From positions 1 through 19,315 of the forward strand of contig CACXCL010000113.1 of assembly GCA_902766115.1 (NCBI GenBank): DNA of 19,315 bases, given 5' to 3'. This DNA comes from an uncultured Ruminococcus sp. Its GTDB lineage: Bacteria; Bacillota; Clostridia; Oscillospirales; CAG-272. A program made the translations under genes and the position numbers. Below the pieces are notes generated by a model. It saw nothing but the letters and a program-made list of their open reading frames with translations, had not been told where the DNA came from and searched no databases. Shown piece by piece: positions 1-6,923 of this stretch (positions are counted from its first letter, which is position 1; each line of letters opens with the position of its first letter).

Positions 1-1
1 C

Positions 2-334
2 ATCCACGCCGACGGCATGCTGAAGGACGAGGAGATCTACAACATCTTCAACACGGGCAAGATCCTGAACCGTCCTCCGCTGGTGGCGGTGGGGCAGTCC
101 AGCGGCGCCGCGGGCATCGCCCATTGGATCAACGGCTATTTCTCACTCAGCGGAGCGGACGCCGTGGACAAGCGATCGCCTCTGGTTGCGAAGATAAAGG
201 AGGAGGTCGACAGGGAGTACGCCGACGGACGGACCACCGTCATGGGCGACGACGAGCTTGACAACATCCTCCGCGCCATCGACTTCGATGAGTACGAGAG
301 GCTGTCACATATCAACGTCAAGCAGGGGAAGTAA
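2..334 (+). CDS. 2-isopropylmalate/homocitrate synthase-type enzyme, C-terminal end (5' truncated)
   Basis: The reading frame is open from the left edge, so only the last 110 residues are present and the ATG at 17 is internal. The segment includes KILNRPP, SSGAAGIAHWING and a downstream stretch DREYADGRTTVMGDDEL. From memory these resemble the C-terminal part of clostridial 2-isopropylmalate-synthase-like DRE-TIM aldolases, a group that includes homocitrate synthases and Re-citrate synthases. Such enzymes condense acetyl-CoA with a 2-oxoacid in the cytosol. The catalytic barrel lies outside the window, so the substrate cannot be decided. Composition is GC-rich like most of the window. The stop codon at 332-334 is followed by a weak AAAAC/GTTTT hairpin with a run of seven T (346-352), which might be a poor terminator. 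Assignment to the superfamily is moderately sure; the exact enzyme is a guess. Confidence 0.55.
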   Translation: MHADGMLKDEEIYNIFNTGKILNRPPLVAVGQSSGAAGIAHWINGYFSLSGADAVDKRSPLVAKIKEEVDREYADGRTTVMGDDELDNILRAIDFDEYERLSHINVKQGK

Positions 335-360
335 AACGTAAACGGTTTTTTTGCCGGTCA

Positions 361-368
361 AAGGAGGG
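361..368 (+). promoter_or_regulatory. Ribosome binding site that sets a GTG start
   Basis: AAGGAGGG lies six bases before a GTG at 375-377. This strong Shine-Dalgarno match favours the GTG over an in-frame TTG at 351, which has no comparable site and lies upstream of the AAGGAGGG itself. Confidence 0.7.
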
Positions 369-374
369 AAAACT

Positions 375-1220
375 GTGACGCACGAAACCGGATTGACCCT
401 TTCGATCGTATTTGCGATCATACAAGACATTCTGATAGCTTTTTTGATCGTCCGTGGATTTTTGACATTCAAAGCAAGAAGAAACTCGGTCAATGAACGG
501 TTCGTATCGCTCCACCCGGTCGTTTTTTGGAGCGGTGTTGTCGGGAGTATCGTTTTTTGCGCTCCTGTGTCGTTTCCTTTTGCTCTCGGCGTTCCGTTTG
601 CCGCTTGGTGTGTTTTTGAGTTTTTAGCCCTTTTGGGTATCGCTTTGATATGCGCCTATTTGTTTGAAACGATAACCTATGACAGCGTTGGATTCGATCG
701 CCGCAATTTCCTTGGCAGGAAGACAAGGTTTGAGTACAGGGAAATAACGGGAAGATCCCCCGCAGGGCGTGATGGGAGGCTGTTTTTCGGACGAAGGAGT
801 GTGAGGATTGATTCGCTTGCACTCGGTGGTAAGGATTTTACGGAATACGCAAATAAAGTCTACCGTTCCCGGTGGAAAAAGGATATTCCGGTAATCAAAT
901 CAAAGAGAGATCCGATGAAAGGGAATATTGAAAATCCCTGGGTATTTTTCGTCCTTTTCTTGATTGGTATTCTTGGCGGAGTTTTTTTAGCTGTTATAGC
1001 AGTTATTGGGATGGGGAAGAAAGGGGATCATTTGGCGACGATACTGTTGTTGATCTTCGGAATTGCCGTGTCGGCTGGTTGTGTTTTGGGGATTTTTGTC
1101 GGAAGATACCCTGAACGTTTTCCTGAATGGACTCGTGAATTGTTCTTTAGAGAATCATCCTGGATCTCAAACAACGAGATAAAACTTCCGGATAATAAAG
1201 CGAATGTGAAAAAGAAATAA
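375..1220 (+). CDS. Five-helix membrane protein with a cytosolic PH-like segment, function unknown
   Basis: I do not recognise this 281-residue protein. Hydrophobic stretches suggest membrane helices at about 8-31, 50-68, 74-99, 188-212 and 218-242. Residues 101-168 form a hydrophilic insert with the pattern YDSVGFDRRNFLGRKTRFEY, which looks like the first strands of bacterial PH-like domains found in small membrane proteins. The tail after 243 is polar and ends in lysines. The GTG start was chosen for its Shine-Dalgarno. The gene is visibly richer in A and T than its neighbours (21 G+C of 60 at 1141-1200, against 40 of 60 at 13861-13920) and uses TTT and TTG freely, so it may be lineage-specific or transferred. 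It has its own terminator downstream and may be transcribed alone or by readthrough. An assignment to any named DUF would need a profile search. Confidence 0.8.
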   Translation: MTHETGLTLSIVFAIIQDILIAFLIVRGFLTFKARRNSVNERFVSLHPVVFWSGVVGSIVFCAPVSFPFALGVPFAAWCVFEFLALLGIALICAYLFETITYDSVGFDRRNFLGRKTRFEYREITGRSPAGRDGRLFFGRRSVRIDSLALGGKDFTEYANKVYRSRWKKDIPVIKSKRDPMKGNIENPWVFFVLFLIGILGGVFLAVIAVIGMGKKGDHLATILLLIFGIAVSAGCVLGIFVGRYPERFPEWTRELFFRESSWISNNEIKLPDNKANVKKK

Positions 1221-1231
1221 TCATAACGCAA

Positions 1232-1264
1232 AAAACCGCTTGCGGCATGCCGGCAAGCGGTTTT
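1232..1264 (+). terminator. Hairpin terminator after the membrane protein gene
   Basis: AAAACCGCTTGC (1232-1243) pairs perfectly with GCAAGCGGTTTT (1253-1264) around a nine-base loop. The U tract is the 3' arm itself and is only four bases long; on the other strand it reads TTTTT. The core of the stem is shared with the terminator at 3491-3525. Confidence 0.75.
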
Positions 1265-1378
1265 CGTGCGTCTGCCTCCGGAGGCGGCGTCTTGCCTCGG
1301 ACTGTCTGTATTCGGCTTCTGGGGGGGAGAAACGCGCCCGCCGCTCTGAAAAAAGGGCAAATACCTTCAATATAAGAT

Positions 1379-1407
1379 TTGTAATCATCCTGAAACTGTG
1401 ATATAAT
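1379..1407 (+). promoter_or_regulatory. Sigma-A-type promoter for the DUF3737-patB pair
   Basis: TTGTAA (1379-1384) is separated by 17 bases from a perfect TATAAT (1402-1407). This places the start of transcription near 1414, about 24 bases before the ATG at 1438. The region from 1265 to 1378 upstream has no gene that I can see. It contains a 12-bp palindrome, GCCTCCGGAGGC (1274-1285), and a run of seven G at 1321-1327. Confidence 0.7.
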
Positions 1408-1437
1408 TAGTTAAACAAAAACATAGGAGCCTCTTTA

Positions 1438-2301
1438 ATGGACCAGATGAAGGAACTTTTGACCGGGACGTTCACGGGTGAGCGCGCCCTTTTTACGGTG
1501 CGGGATAAATATATAAAGGACAGCGTATTCGAGGACGGCGAGTCGCCCCTGAAGCACGGCAGAGACCTTGAGATCGAGGACTCCGTTTTCAAGTGGAAGT
1601 ACCCGCTCTGGTACTGTGAGAACGTATCGGTCAGGAACTGCACGTTTTATGAGATGGCGCGCGCGGGGATATGGTACACGAACGGTATTTCCGTGAGCGA
1701 CTGCGAATATATCGCCCCCAAGGGTTTCCGCAGATGCGACGGGGTGACCGTCACAAACGTGAATTTTCCGGACGCCGCCGAGACGCTTTGGCAGTGTAAG
1801 AACGTCCGTCTTGATAATATATCGGCAAAAGGCGATTATTTCGCCATGAACTGCGAGAATGTGGAGGTCGACGGTCTTGACCTCGAAGGAAACTACAGCT
1901 TCGACGGAGCGAAAAACGTAACTATCCGCAATTCAGTTCTGATGAGCAAGGACGCCTTCTGGAACTCCGAGAACATCACCGCCGAAAACTGCCGTATCTC
2001 GGGCGAGTATCTCGGATGGAACTCAAAGGATCTGACCCTTGTAGGCTGCGTTATCGAGAGTCTCCAGGGACTTTGCTTCTGCGAAAACCTGACGCTCATC
2101 GGGTGCAGACTCGTCAATACCACCCTTGCGTTTGAATACTCAACGGTAAACGCCGACATCATCGGCACGGTGGACAGCGTCAAGAATCCTCTGGGCGGCG
2201 TCATAAAGTGCGGCGGCATCGGCGAGCTCATCATGGAGGAGGACCGGGTCGACGTGAGAGGGACCGAATTTATCATCGAAAACGGGAGCGCGGCGGTGTG
2301 A
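1438..2301 (+). CDS. DUF3737-type right-handed beta-helix protein
   Basis: The 287-residue protein is built from a repeated motif of the form C/S-E/K-N-V-x-V-x-N-x-x-hydrophobic, seen near residues 41, 60, 81, 100, 120, 139, 158, 177, 196 and 215, a period of 19-20 residues. Such a ladder is expected of a parallel beta-helix. Overall sequence and length agree with the DUF3737 family as I remember it, which has no established biochemical function. There is no signal peptide or membrane helix, so it is probably cytosolic. A GGAG Shine-Dalgarno (1426-1429) precedes the ATG by eight bases. The stop codon is separated by one base from the PatB start, so the two are almost certainly co-translated. 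Cysteines recur at the rung corners (60, 68, 100, 120, 139), which may simply be stacking. The family call is good; the role is unknown. Confidence 0.85.
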   Translation: MDQMKELLTGTFTGERALFTVRDKYIKDSVFEDGESPLKHGRDLEIEDSVFKWKYPLWYCENVSVRNCTFYEMARAGIWYTNGISVSDCEYIAPKGFRRCDGVTVTNVNFPDAAETLWQCKNVRLDNISAKGDYFAMNCENVEVDGLDLEGNYSFDGAKNVTIRNSVLMSKDAFWNSENITAENCRISGEYLGWNSKDLTLVGCVIESLQGLCFCENLTLIGCRLVNTTLAFEYSTVNADIIGTVDSVKNPLGGVIKCGGIGELIMEEDRVDVRGTEFIIENGSAAV

Positions 2302-2302
2302 T

Positions 2303-3463
2303 ATGAAATACGAATTTGATAAAGTGACCGACAGATCGGGGACGAACTCCTACAAATGGGACATCGGCGCGGATGAGCTGCCCATGTGGGTGGCGGATAT
2401 GGATTTCCGCACCGCGCCCGAGATCACCGAAGCTATAGTCAGGCGGGCGGAGCACGGCGTTTTCGGCTATTCGACCGTCCCCGACGAGTGGTACGACGCC
2501 TACGTCAACTGGTGGAAAAACAGACACGGCGTCGAGTACAAGAGGGACGATCTCATATTCTGCACGGGCGTCATCCCCATTATTTCCAGCTGCGTGCGAA
2601 AACTTACGACGCCTGCCGAAAACGTGCTTATAATGACGCCGGTCTACAATATTTTCTACAACTGCATCAGAAACAACGGCAGGAACGTGCGCGAGCTCCC
2701 GCTGGACTACGACGGACGGGAGTACCGAGTCGATTTTGACAGGCTCGAAAAAGAGCTGTCAGACCCCCAGACCACCATGATGCTGCTCTGCAATCCCCAC
2801 AACCCCATCGGCAAAATATGGGACAGGAAAACTCTCGCCGGGATCGGCGAGCTGGCGTACGACAACGGCGTGACGGTCATCTCCGACGAGATCCACTGCG
2901 ACGTCACCGATCCGGGACGGGAATACGTGCCCTTCGCCTCCGTTTCCGAAAAGTGCCGGGATAACTGCGTGGTGTGCATCTCGCCCACAAAGGCGTTCAA
3001 CCTTGCGGGACTGCAGACCGCGGCGGCTGTCGTGCCGGACAAAAAACTCCGTCACAAGGTTTGGCGCGCGCTCAACACGGACGAGGTGGCGGAGCCGAAC
3101 GCCTTTGCCGTTCAGGCGGCTGTCGCCGCGTTTGAGCGGGGCGGAGAGTGGCTGGACGAGCTGAGGCAGTATCTTTATGAAAACAAGCTGCTGGCCCGGG
3201 AGATTATCGAAAGGGAGCTGCCTCAGATAAAGCTCGTACCGTCAGACGCGACTTACCTCCTCTGGCTTGACTGCACGTCCCTCGGAATGACCTCCCGCGA
3301 GCTTTGGGAGCATATCCGCAGGAGCGCCGGGCTGTATCTGTCCGACGGATCGGTATACGGGAGCCCCGAGGGCTTTCTCAGAATGAACATCGCCTGCCCG
3401 AGATCGACGGTCCGGGACGGACTTGAACGGCTGAAGAAGGCGGTCGCGGCGCTGCGGCCGTGA
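2303..3463 (+). CDS. patB: MalY/PatB-type PLP-dependent aminotransferase / cystathionine beta-lyase
   Basis: This is a fold-type I PLP enzyme of 386 residues, the usual length for MalY/PatB proteins, which cleave cystathionine or cysteine to pyruvate, ammonia and a thiol in the cytosol. The N-terminus carries the family signature LPMWVADMDF (26-35). CNPHNPIGK (163-171) and SDEIHCD (194-200) hold the PLP-ring contacts, SPTKAFNLAG (227-236) supplies the Schiff-base lysine K230, and R360 in GFLRMNIACPR is the expected substrate carboxylate clamp. All catalytic residues look intact. The gene begins one base after the DUF3737 stop and has only a weak GGGAG upstream, which suggests translational coupling. 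A strong terminator follows 27 bases after the stop. The exact substrate cannot be read from sequence; cysteine-S-conjugate beta-lyase and cystathionine beta-lyase are the likely options. Confidence 0.92.
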   Translation: MKYEFDKVTDRSGTNSYKWDIGADELPMWVADMDFRTAPEITEAIVRRAEHGVFGYSTVPDEWYDAYVNWWKNRHGVEYKRDDLIFCTGVIPIISSCVRKLTTPAENVLIMTPVYNIFYNCIRNNGRNVRELPLDYDGREYRVDFDRLEKELSDPQTTMMLLCNPHNPIGKIWDRKTLAGIGELAYDNGVTVISDEIHCDVTDPGREYVPFASVSEKCRDNCVVCISPTKAFNLAGLQTAAAVVPDKKLRHKVWRALNTDEVAEPNAFAVQAAVAAFERGGEWLDELRQYLYENKLLAREIIERELPQIKLVPSDATYLLWLDCTSLGMTSRELWEHIRRSAGLYLSDGSVYGSPEGFLRMNIACPRSTVRDGLERLKKAVAALRP

Positions 3464-3490
3464 TCGTATCGGGACAATGAAACATAAACA

Positions 3491-3525
3491 AACACCCGCT
3501 TGCGGCAGGTCCGCAAGCGGGTGTT
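3491..3525. terminator. Bidirectional terminator between convergent operons
   Basis: AACACCCGCTTGCGG (3491-3505) and CCGCAAGCGGGTGTT (3511-3525) form a perfect 15-bp stem with the loop CAGGT. It lies 27 bases after patB and 16 bases after the oxidoreductase gamma subunit. The minus-strand side continues TGTTTATGTTT, a reasonable U-rich tail. The plus-strand side is poorer in T, so termination may be stronger for the minus-strand operon. Confidence 0.85.
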
Positions 3526-3541
3526 GTATGTAGGAATGTCG

Positions 3542-4075
3542 TCACACCAGATCGTAGCCGATCTTCAGCGCCTTTTCGTTCTTTTCCTTCAGCGCGGCAC
3601 GGCTCTCCGGGATGGATCCCGTCAGGAGTGACAGGAACTCGTCGTAGGTGAAAAGCCCGGTCTTCTTTATCAGCCCGCCGAGGATGATCACGTTTGCGAA
3701 TCCGGTGAGTCCGTTTTCGTTCGCCAGCTCCGACGCGGGGATGTAGAGCGCGTCGATGTCCTCCCGATCCGATTTTTTGTCGATGAGGGTGGAGTCGCAG
3801 ATCACGAGGCCTCCGGCTTTGACTCTCGGTTCGAATTTGTCAAAGGACGGCAGGTTCATCACCACCGCCACGTCGGGACTCGTCACGGAGGGGGAGCCGA
3901 TCTCCTCGTCGGAGATCACAACGGTGCAGTTGGAGGTGCCGCCTCTCATCTCGGGACCGTAGGAGGGAAGGAACGTCACGTTTTTTCCCTGGTGCATGGC
4001 GGTCTTCGCCGTCTGCTTGCCGGAGAACTGGATGCCCTGTCCGCCGCTTCCGGCGAATATCATCGTAGTCGTCAT
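3542..4075 (-). CDS. korC: 2-oxoacid:ferredoxin oxidoreductase, gamma subunit
   Basis: The 177-residue protein belongs to the pyruvate/ketoisovalerate oxidoreductase gamma family. It starts with the glycine-rich FAGSGGQGIQFSG (7-19) and contains SYGPEMRGGTSNC (38-50), both characteristic of the KorC/VorC subunit that completes the CoA-binding part of the cytosolic complex. AAGGAGGGG lies six bases before the ATG. It is the last gene of the operon, 12 bases after the beta subunit and 16 bases before the terminator. The length is normal for a separate gamma subunit. Whether the complex prefers 2-oxoglutarate, branched-chain 2-oxoacids or another substrate cannot be told from this subunit. Confidence 0.9.
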   Translation of the reverse strand: MTTTMIFAGSGGQGIQFSGKQTAKTAMHQGKNVTFLPSYGPEMRGGTSNCTVVISDEEIGSPSVTSPDVAVVMNLPSFDKFEPRVKAGGLVICDSTLIDKKSDREDIDALYIPASELANENGLTGFANVIILGGLIKKTGLFTYDEFLSLLTGSIPESRAALKEKNEKALKIGYDLV

Positions 4076-4087
4076 GGTAACCCCTCC

Positions 4088-4834
4088 TTATCTTATGGCC
4101 TCGGAATCCTTGAAGATCCCGAGAGGGTAGTATTCCATCATGTTCTCGCGGAGCCATTTGAGCGCTCCCTGGGGCGTCATTCCCCAGTTGGTGGGGCAGG
4201 TGGAGAGCACCTCCACGATGGAGAGCCCCTTCTTATCGAGCTGATTCTGGAACGCCTTTTTGATGAGCTGCTTTGTGTGGTTGATGTTCTTCGGCGTGTC
4301 AACCGAGGTGCGCGCCGCGAACGCCACACCGTCCAGGGTGGAGAGCATCTCGCAGATCCTGATGGGCGAGCCCTGGATCTTCCTGTCGCGCCCGTAGGGG
4401 GAGGTGGTGGTCACCTGACCCGGCAGGGTGGTGGGCGCCATCTGACCGCCGGTCATGCCGTAGATTGCGTTGTTGACGAAAATGATGGTCACGTTTTCGC
4501 CTCTGGTGCCGATGTGCACGGTCTCGGCGGTGCCGATGGCGGCAAGGTCCCCGTCGCCCTGATAGGTGAATACCACGGTGTCGGGGTGGGTCCTCTTGAC
4601 GCCGGTGGCGACTGCGGGAGCGCGGCCGTGAGCCGCCTCTATCATGTCGCACTCAAAGTAATTATACGCGAAGACGGAGCATCCCACGGGGGCGATGCCC
4701 ACGGTCCTGTCCTCGATCCCAAGCTCGTCGATGACCTGCGCCACGACCTTGTGGATTATGCCGTGGGTGCAGCCGGGGCAGTAGTGGAGCGGTACGTCCG
4801 AGAGGGCGTGGGGTCTGTCATATACTGTTTTCAT
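4088..4834 (-). CDS. korB: 2-oxoacid:ferredoxin oxidoreductase, beta subunit (TPP-binding)
   Basis: The 248-residue subunit binds thiamine pyrophosphate. The cofactor motif is GDGD (93-96) followed by NN at 121-122, and HYCPGCTHG (17-25) is the usual N-terminal cysteine segment of this family. The complex oxidatively decarboxylates a 2-oxoacid with CoA and reduces ferredoxin. Length fits the short KorB/VorB type rather than the long single-chain pyruvate:ferredoxin oxidoreductase. AAAGGA lies twelve bases before the ATG, with a second purine-rich stretch nearer. It is separated by 30 bases from the alpha subunit and by 12 from gamma. No key residue appears to be missing. Confidence 0.93.
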   Translation of the reverse strand: MKTVYDRPHALSDVPLHYCPGCTHGIIHKVVAQVIDELGIEDRTVGIAPVGCSVFAYNYFECDMIEAAHGRAPAVATGVKRTHPDTVVFTYQGDGDLAAIGTAETVHIGTRGENVTIIFVNNAIYGMTGGQMAPTTLPGQVTTTSPYGRDRKIQGSPIRICEMLSTLDGVAFAARTSVDTPKNINHTKQLIKKAFQNQLDKKGLSIVEVLSTCPTNWGMTPQGALKWLRENMMEYYPLGIFKDSEAIR

Positions 4835-4864
4835 ATCTTTGTCCCATCCTTTCCTGAGCGTTCG

Positions 4865-5926
4865 TCACAGAGACGCCGCGATCTCGCGGATCTTGTTTTC
4901 CACCTCGTCCACCGAGGGGATCATGCCGCCGGTCCGGGTGTAAAGGTGGACGGGGCACTGTCCGTTGGCGGCGAGACGCACGTCGTCCACCATCTGACCC
5001 ATGTTCATCTCCACGGTGAGCAGCGCCTTTGCGCGACCCGCGATGGAGTTCAGTATCTTCTTCGGATACGGCCAGAGGGTGATGGGGCGGAGCAGACCGA
5101 CCTTGATGCCGTCGGCGCGCGCCGCCGTGATGGCGCTCTTGCAGATGCGGGCGGTGATGCCGAACGCCACCAGAACGATGTCGGCGTCGTCCGTCATGAA
5201 TTCCTCGTACTTGACTTCCTTTTCCTCCACCTCGGCGTATCTCTTGTAACGCGCCAGGATGGAGTCCTCAAGCTCCTGGGGATCTATGTAAAGGGAGTTG
5301 ATGATGTTCTTCTTTCTCTTGCCGCCGTGGCCGTTTGCCGCCCACGCCTTTTCGGGGACCTCGCGCTTCTCGAAGAGGGAGAAGTCCACGGGCTCCATCA
5401 TCTGACCGAGAGCGCCGTCGGCGAGAAGCATGGCGGGCATACGGTAGGTGTCCGCCAGGTCGAACGCCTCCGCGGTGAGGGACGCCATTTCCTGCACCGA
5501 CGAGGGCGCCAGGACGATGAGCCTCAGGTCGCCGTGACCCACGCCGCGGGTCGCCTGATAGTAGTCGGACTGGGAGGGCTGGATCCCGCCGAGGCCGGGG
5601 CCGCCGCGCTGCACGTTGACGATGAGGCAGGGCAGGTCGCTTCCGGCAATGTAGGAGATCCCCTCGCTCTTCAGCGAGATTCCGGGGGATGACGACGACG
5701 TCATGGCGCGGGAGCCCGCCGCCGCGGCGCCGAGAGTCATGTTGATGGCGGAGACCTCGGACTCCGCCTGCAGGCAGAGTCCGCCCACCTTGGGCATCCT
5801 CTTGGCGAGATATTCGGAGATCTCCGTCTGAGGCGTTATGGGGTAGCCGAAGTAGTAGAGACAGCCCGCGTTGATGGCGGCCTCGGCGATAGCCTCGTTA
5901 CCCTTCATAAGTACTTTCTGAGCCAT
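4865..5926 (-). CDS. korA: 2-oxoacid:ferredoxin oxidoreductase, alpha subunit (VorB/KorA type)
   Basis: The 353-residue alpha subunit contains the family signature YFGYPITPQTEI (25-36), the pyrimidine-domain glutamate region QAESEVSAINM (53-63) and the substrate-side SSSSPGISLKSEGI (77-90), then a C-terminal domain II. The frame remains open upstream to 6124 only because it overlaps the ferredoxin gene. The ATG at 5926 is preferred because AAAGGAGG precedes it by a few bases and the protein then begins at the conserved MAQKVLMKGNEAI. This kind of short alpha subunit is often labelled VorB (2-oxoisovalerate) or KorA (2-oxoglutarate) in databases; the sequence does not decide. It is transcribed 14 bases downstream of the ferredoxin subunit. 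Confidence 0.92.
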   Translation of the reverse strand: MAQKVLMKGNEAIAEAAINAGCLYYFGYPITPQTEISEYLAKRMPKVGGLCLQAESEVSAINMTLGAAAAGSRAMTSSSSPGISLKSEGISYIAGSDLPCLIVNVQRGGPGLGGIQPSQSDYYQATRGVGHGDLRLIVLAPSSVQEMASLTAEAFDLADTYRMPAMLLADGALGQMMEPVDFSLFEKREVPEKAWAANGHGGKRKKNIINSLYIDPQELEDSILARYKRYAEVEEKEVKYEEFMTDDADIVLVAFGITARICKSAITAARADGIKVGLLRPITLWPYPKKILNSIAGRAKALLTVEMNMGQMVDDVRLAANGQCPVHLYTRTGGMIPSVDEVENKIREIAASL

Positions 5927-5940
5927 TGTATGATCCTCCT

Positions 5941-6153
5941 TTACGCGTCGCGCTCGACCTTGATAACGCAGTCGGGGCACATGGTGGCGCACATGGCGCA
6001 GGCGATACACTTTTCCTGCTCCGTTATCGCGGCGGGATGGTATCCCTTTGAGTTGAGCTTGTCCTGAAGGAGCGTGATGATCCCCTTCGGGCATACGTCG
6101 ACGCACAGGCCGCAGCCCTTGCACCGCTCGGTTCTGAATGTGACTTTGTTCAT
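5941..6153 (-). CDS. korD: 2-oxoacid:ferredoxin oxidoreductase, ferredoxin-type delta subunit
   Basis: This 70-residue protein is a two-cluster 4Fe-4S ferredoxin. The cysteine sets are C11, C14, C17, C21 and C49, C52, C55, C59, each ending in CP as usual, so it should hold two [4Fe-4S] clusters. They would pass electrons from the TPP centre of the beta subunit to external ferredoxin. A further cysteine, C62, lies just after the second set. The start is supported by AAAGGA close to the ATG. It is the first of the four structural genes and follows the P-loop ATPase gene after 49 bases that contain a hairpin. Confidence 0.93.
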   Translation of the reverse strand: MNKVTFRTERCKGCGLCVDVCPKGIITLLQDKLNSKGYHPAAITEQEKCIACAMCATMCPDCVIKVERDA

Positions 6154-6172
6154 TATATCATTCCTTTCGCGT

Positions 6173-6189
6173 ACCGGGCGCCGCCCGGT
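6173..6189 (-). repeat. GC-rich inverted repeat between the ATPase and ferredoxin genes
   Basis: On either strand, ACCGGGC and GCCCGGT form a perfect seven-base stem with a three-base loop. In the minus-strand transcript it lies just upstream of the korD ribosome binding site. No U run follows, so it is unlikely to be a full terminator. It could be an RNA processing or stability element that separates the expression of the ATPase from that of the oxidoreductase. Confidence 0.5.
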
Positions 6190-6202
6190 GGAAAATTACT
6201 TG

Positions 6203-6886
6203 TCAGAATAATTCTTTCGTCGCCTGCTCCATGTTGAGCAGCGCCTCGCCGCCCGCAAGAAGGGACGGGTCGATCGCGCCGGCGTACCTTTCCATATACG
6301 AATGGGCGAGCACCGGCAGCTCCGCAAGCCGTCCGCACTCCCTCGCGAAATCAAAGGAGGCAATGAAGTCCTCCGCGGTGGTCTCCCTCCCCAGGTTGCT
6401 GTTGTTCACGATACCGGTGCACCTGAGACCGGAGCAGGCCTCGATCTCACGCATGACGGAGATCGCGTCGCGGGGCTCCGCCGTCAGCGGGCGGTACATG
6501 TTGACAACGCAGATCATGTCGTACCCGGCGTCCCTGATGAGGGAGGCGTACCTTCCCAGGACCACGGCCCCGTCGTCTCCGCCTACGTCGATGAATATCC
6601 TGCCGTCGCCGCCCGAAATGAGCGACGAGAGTCTCGGCGGCAGCGCGGGGATGTCCACGTTGCTGTTGGCGAATTCCGGGATCAGCGGCGTGACGCCCGC
6701 TTTCTCCATCATGGAAACGGCGTCCGCGGCGCGGAAATAGGGATTCACGATATCCACGTCGGCGAGATATACCCGTCCGCCGCTCTCAGCCGCACGGACG
6801 GCGAGGTTCACCGCAAGATTCGTCTTGCCCGATCCGTAGTGGCCGCATACGACGACGACTCTGTTTTCAAATGTTAGCGCGCCCAT
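6203..6886 (-). CDS. P-loop ATPase, ParA/MinD-like fold, at the head of the oxidoreductase operon
   Basis: The 227-residue protein has a Walker A motif GHYGSGKT (15-22), then LADVDIVNPYFRAADA (41-56), which resembles the A' region of SIMIBI ATPases, and FIDVGGDDGAVVLGRY (97-112), a Walker-B-like strand. A later VVNMYRPLT fits the nucleotide-base side of the fold. It has no membrane helix and no cysteine motif for a bound cluster (C14, C126, C142, C146 and C183 are scattered). AGGAGG precedes the ATG by a few bases, and the gene is first behind the operon promoter. I believe similar small ATPases occur beside kor/vor genes in Clostridia, but the function is not established as far as I know. 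Metallocluster assembly, complex maturation and regulation are all possible. Confidence 0.8.
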   Translation of the reverse strand: MGALTFENRVVVVCGHYGSGKTNLAVNLAVRAAESGGRVYLADVDIVNPYFRAADAVSMMEKAGVTPLIPEFANSNVDIPALPPRLSSLISGGDGRIFIDVGGDDGAVVLGRYASLIRDAGYDMICVVNMYRPLTAEPRDAISVMREIEACSGLRCTGIVNNSNLGRETTAEDFIASFDFARECGRLAELPVLAHSYMERYAGAIDPSLLAGGEALLNMEQATKELF

Positions 6887-6923
6887 ACGACCTCCTGCAG
6901 CGTTGTTTCCCGATATATGAATT

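Noticed and set aside
333..352. Terminator after the first partial gene
   Set aside because: The stem is only about five AT-rich base pairs (AAAAC/GTTTT). The T run is good, but I would not call it a terminator with confidence.
1274..1285. 12-bp palindrome GCCTCCGGAGGC as an operator
   Set aside because: It lies about 95 bases upstream of the -35, has no second copy nearby, and GC-rich palindromes of this size are not rare here.
3992..5692. Long open frame (566 codons) on the plus strand opposite the oxidoreductase alpha and beta genes
   Set aside because: It is an antisense shadow of two clearly conserved genes. The translation is rich in Gly, Arg, His, Val and Asp without recognisable motifs, and such frames are expected in GC-rich DNA with strong codon bias.
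5927..6124. N-terminal extension of the alpha subunit into the ferredoxin gene
   Set aside because: The frame is open there only by overlap. The ATG at 5926 has a strong ribosome site and gives the standard family N-terminus.
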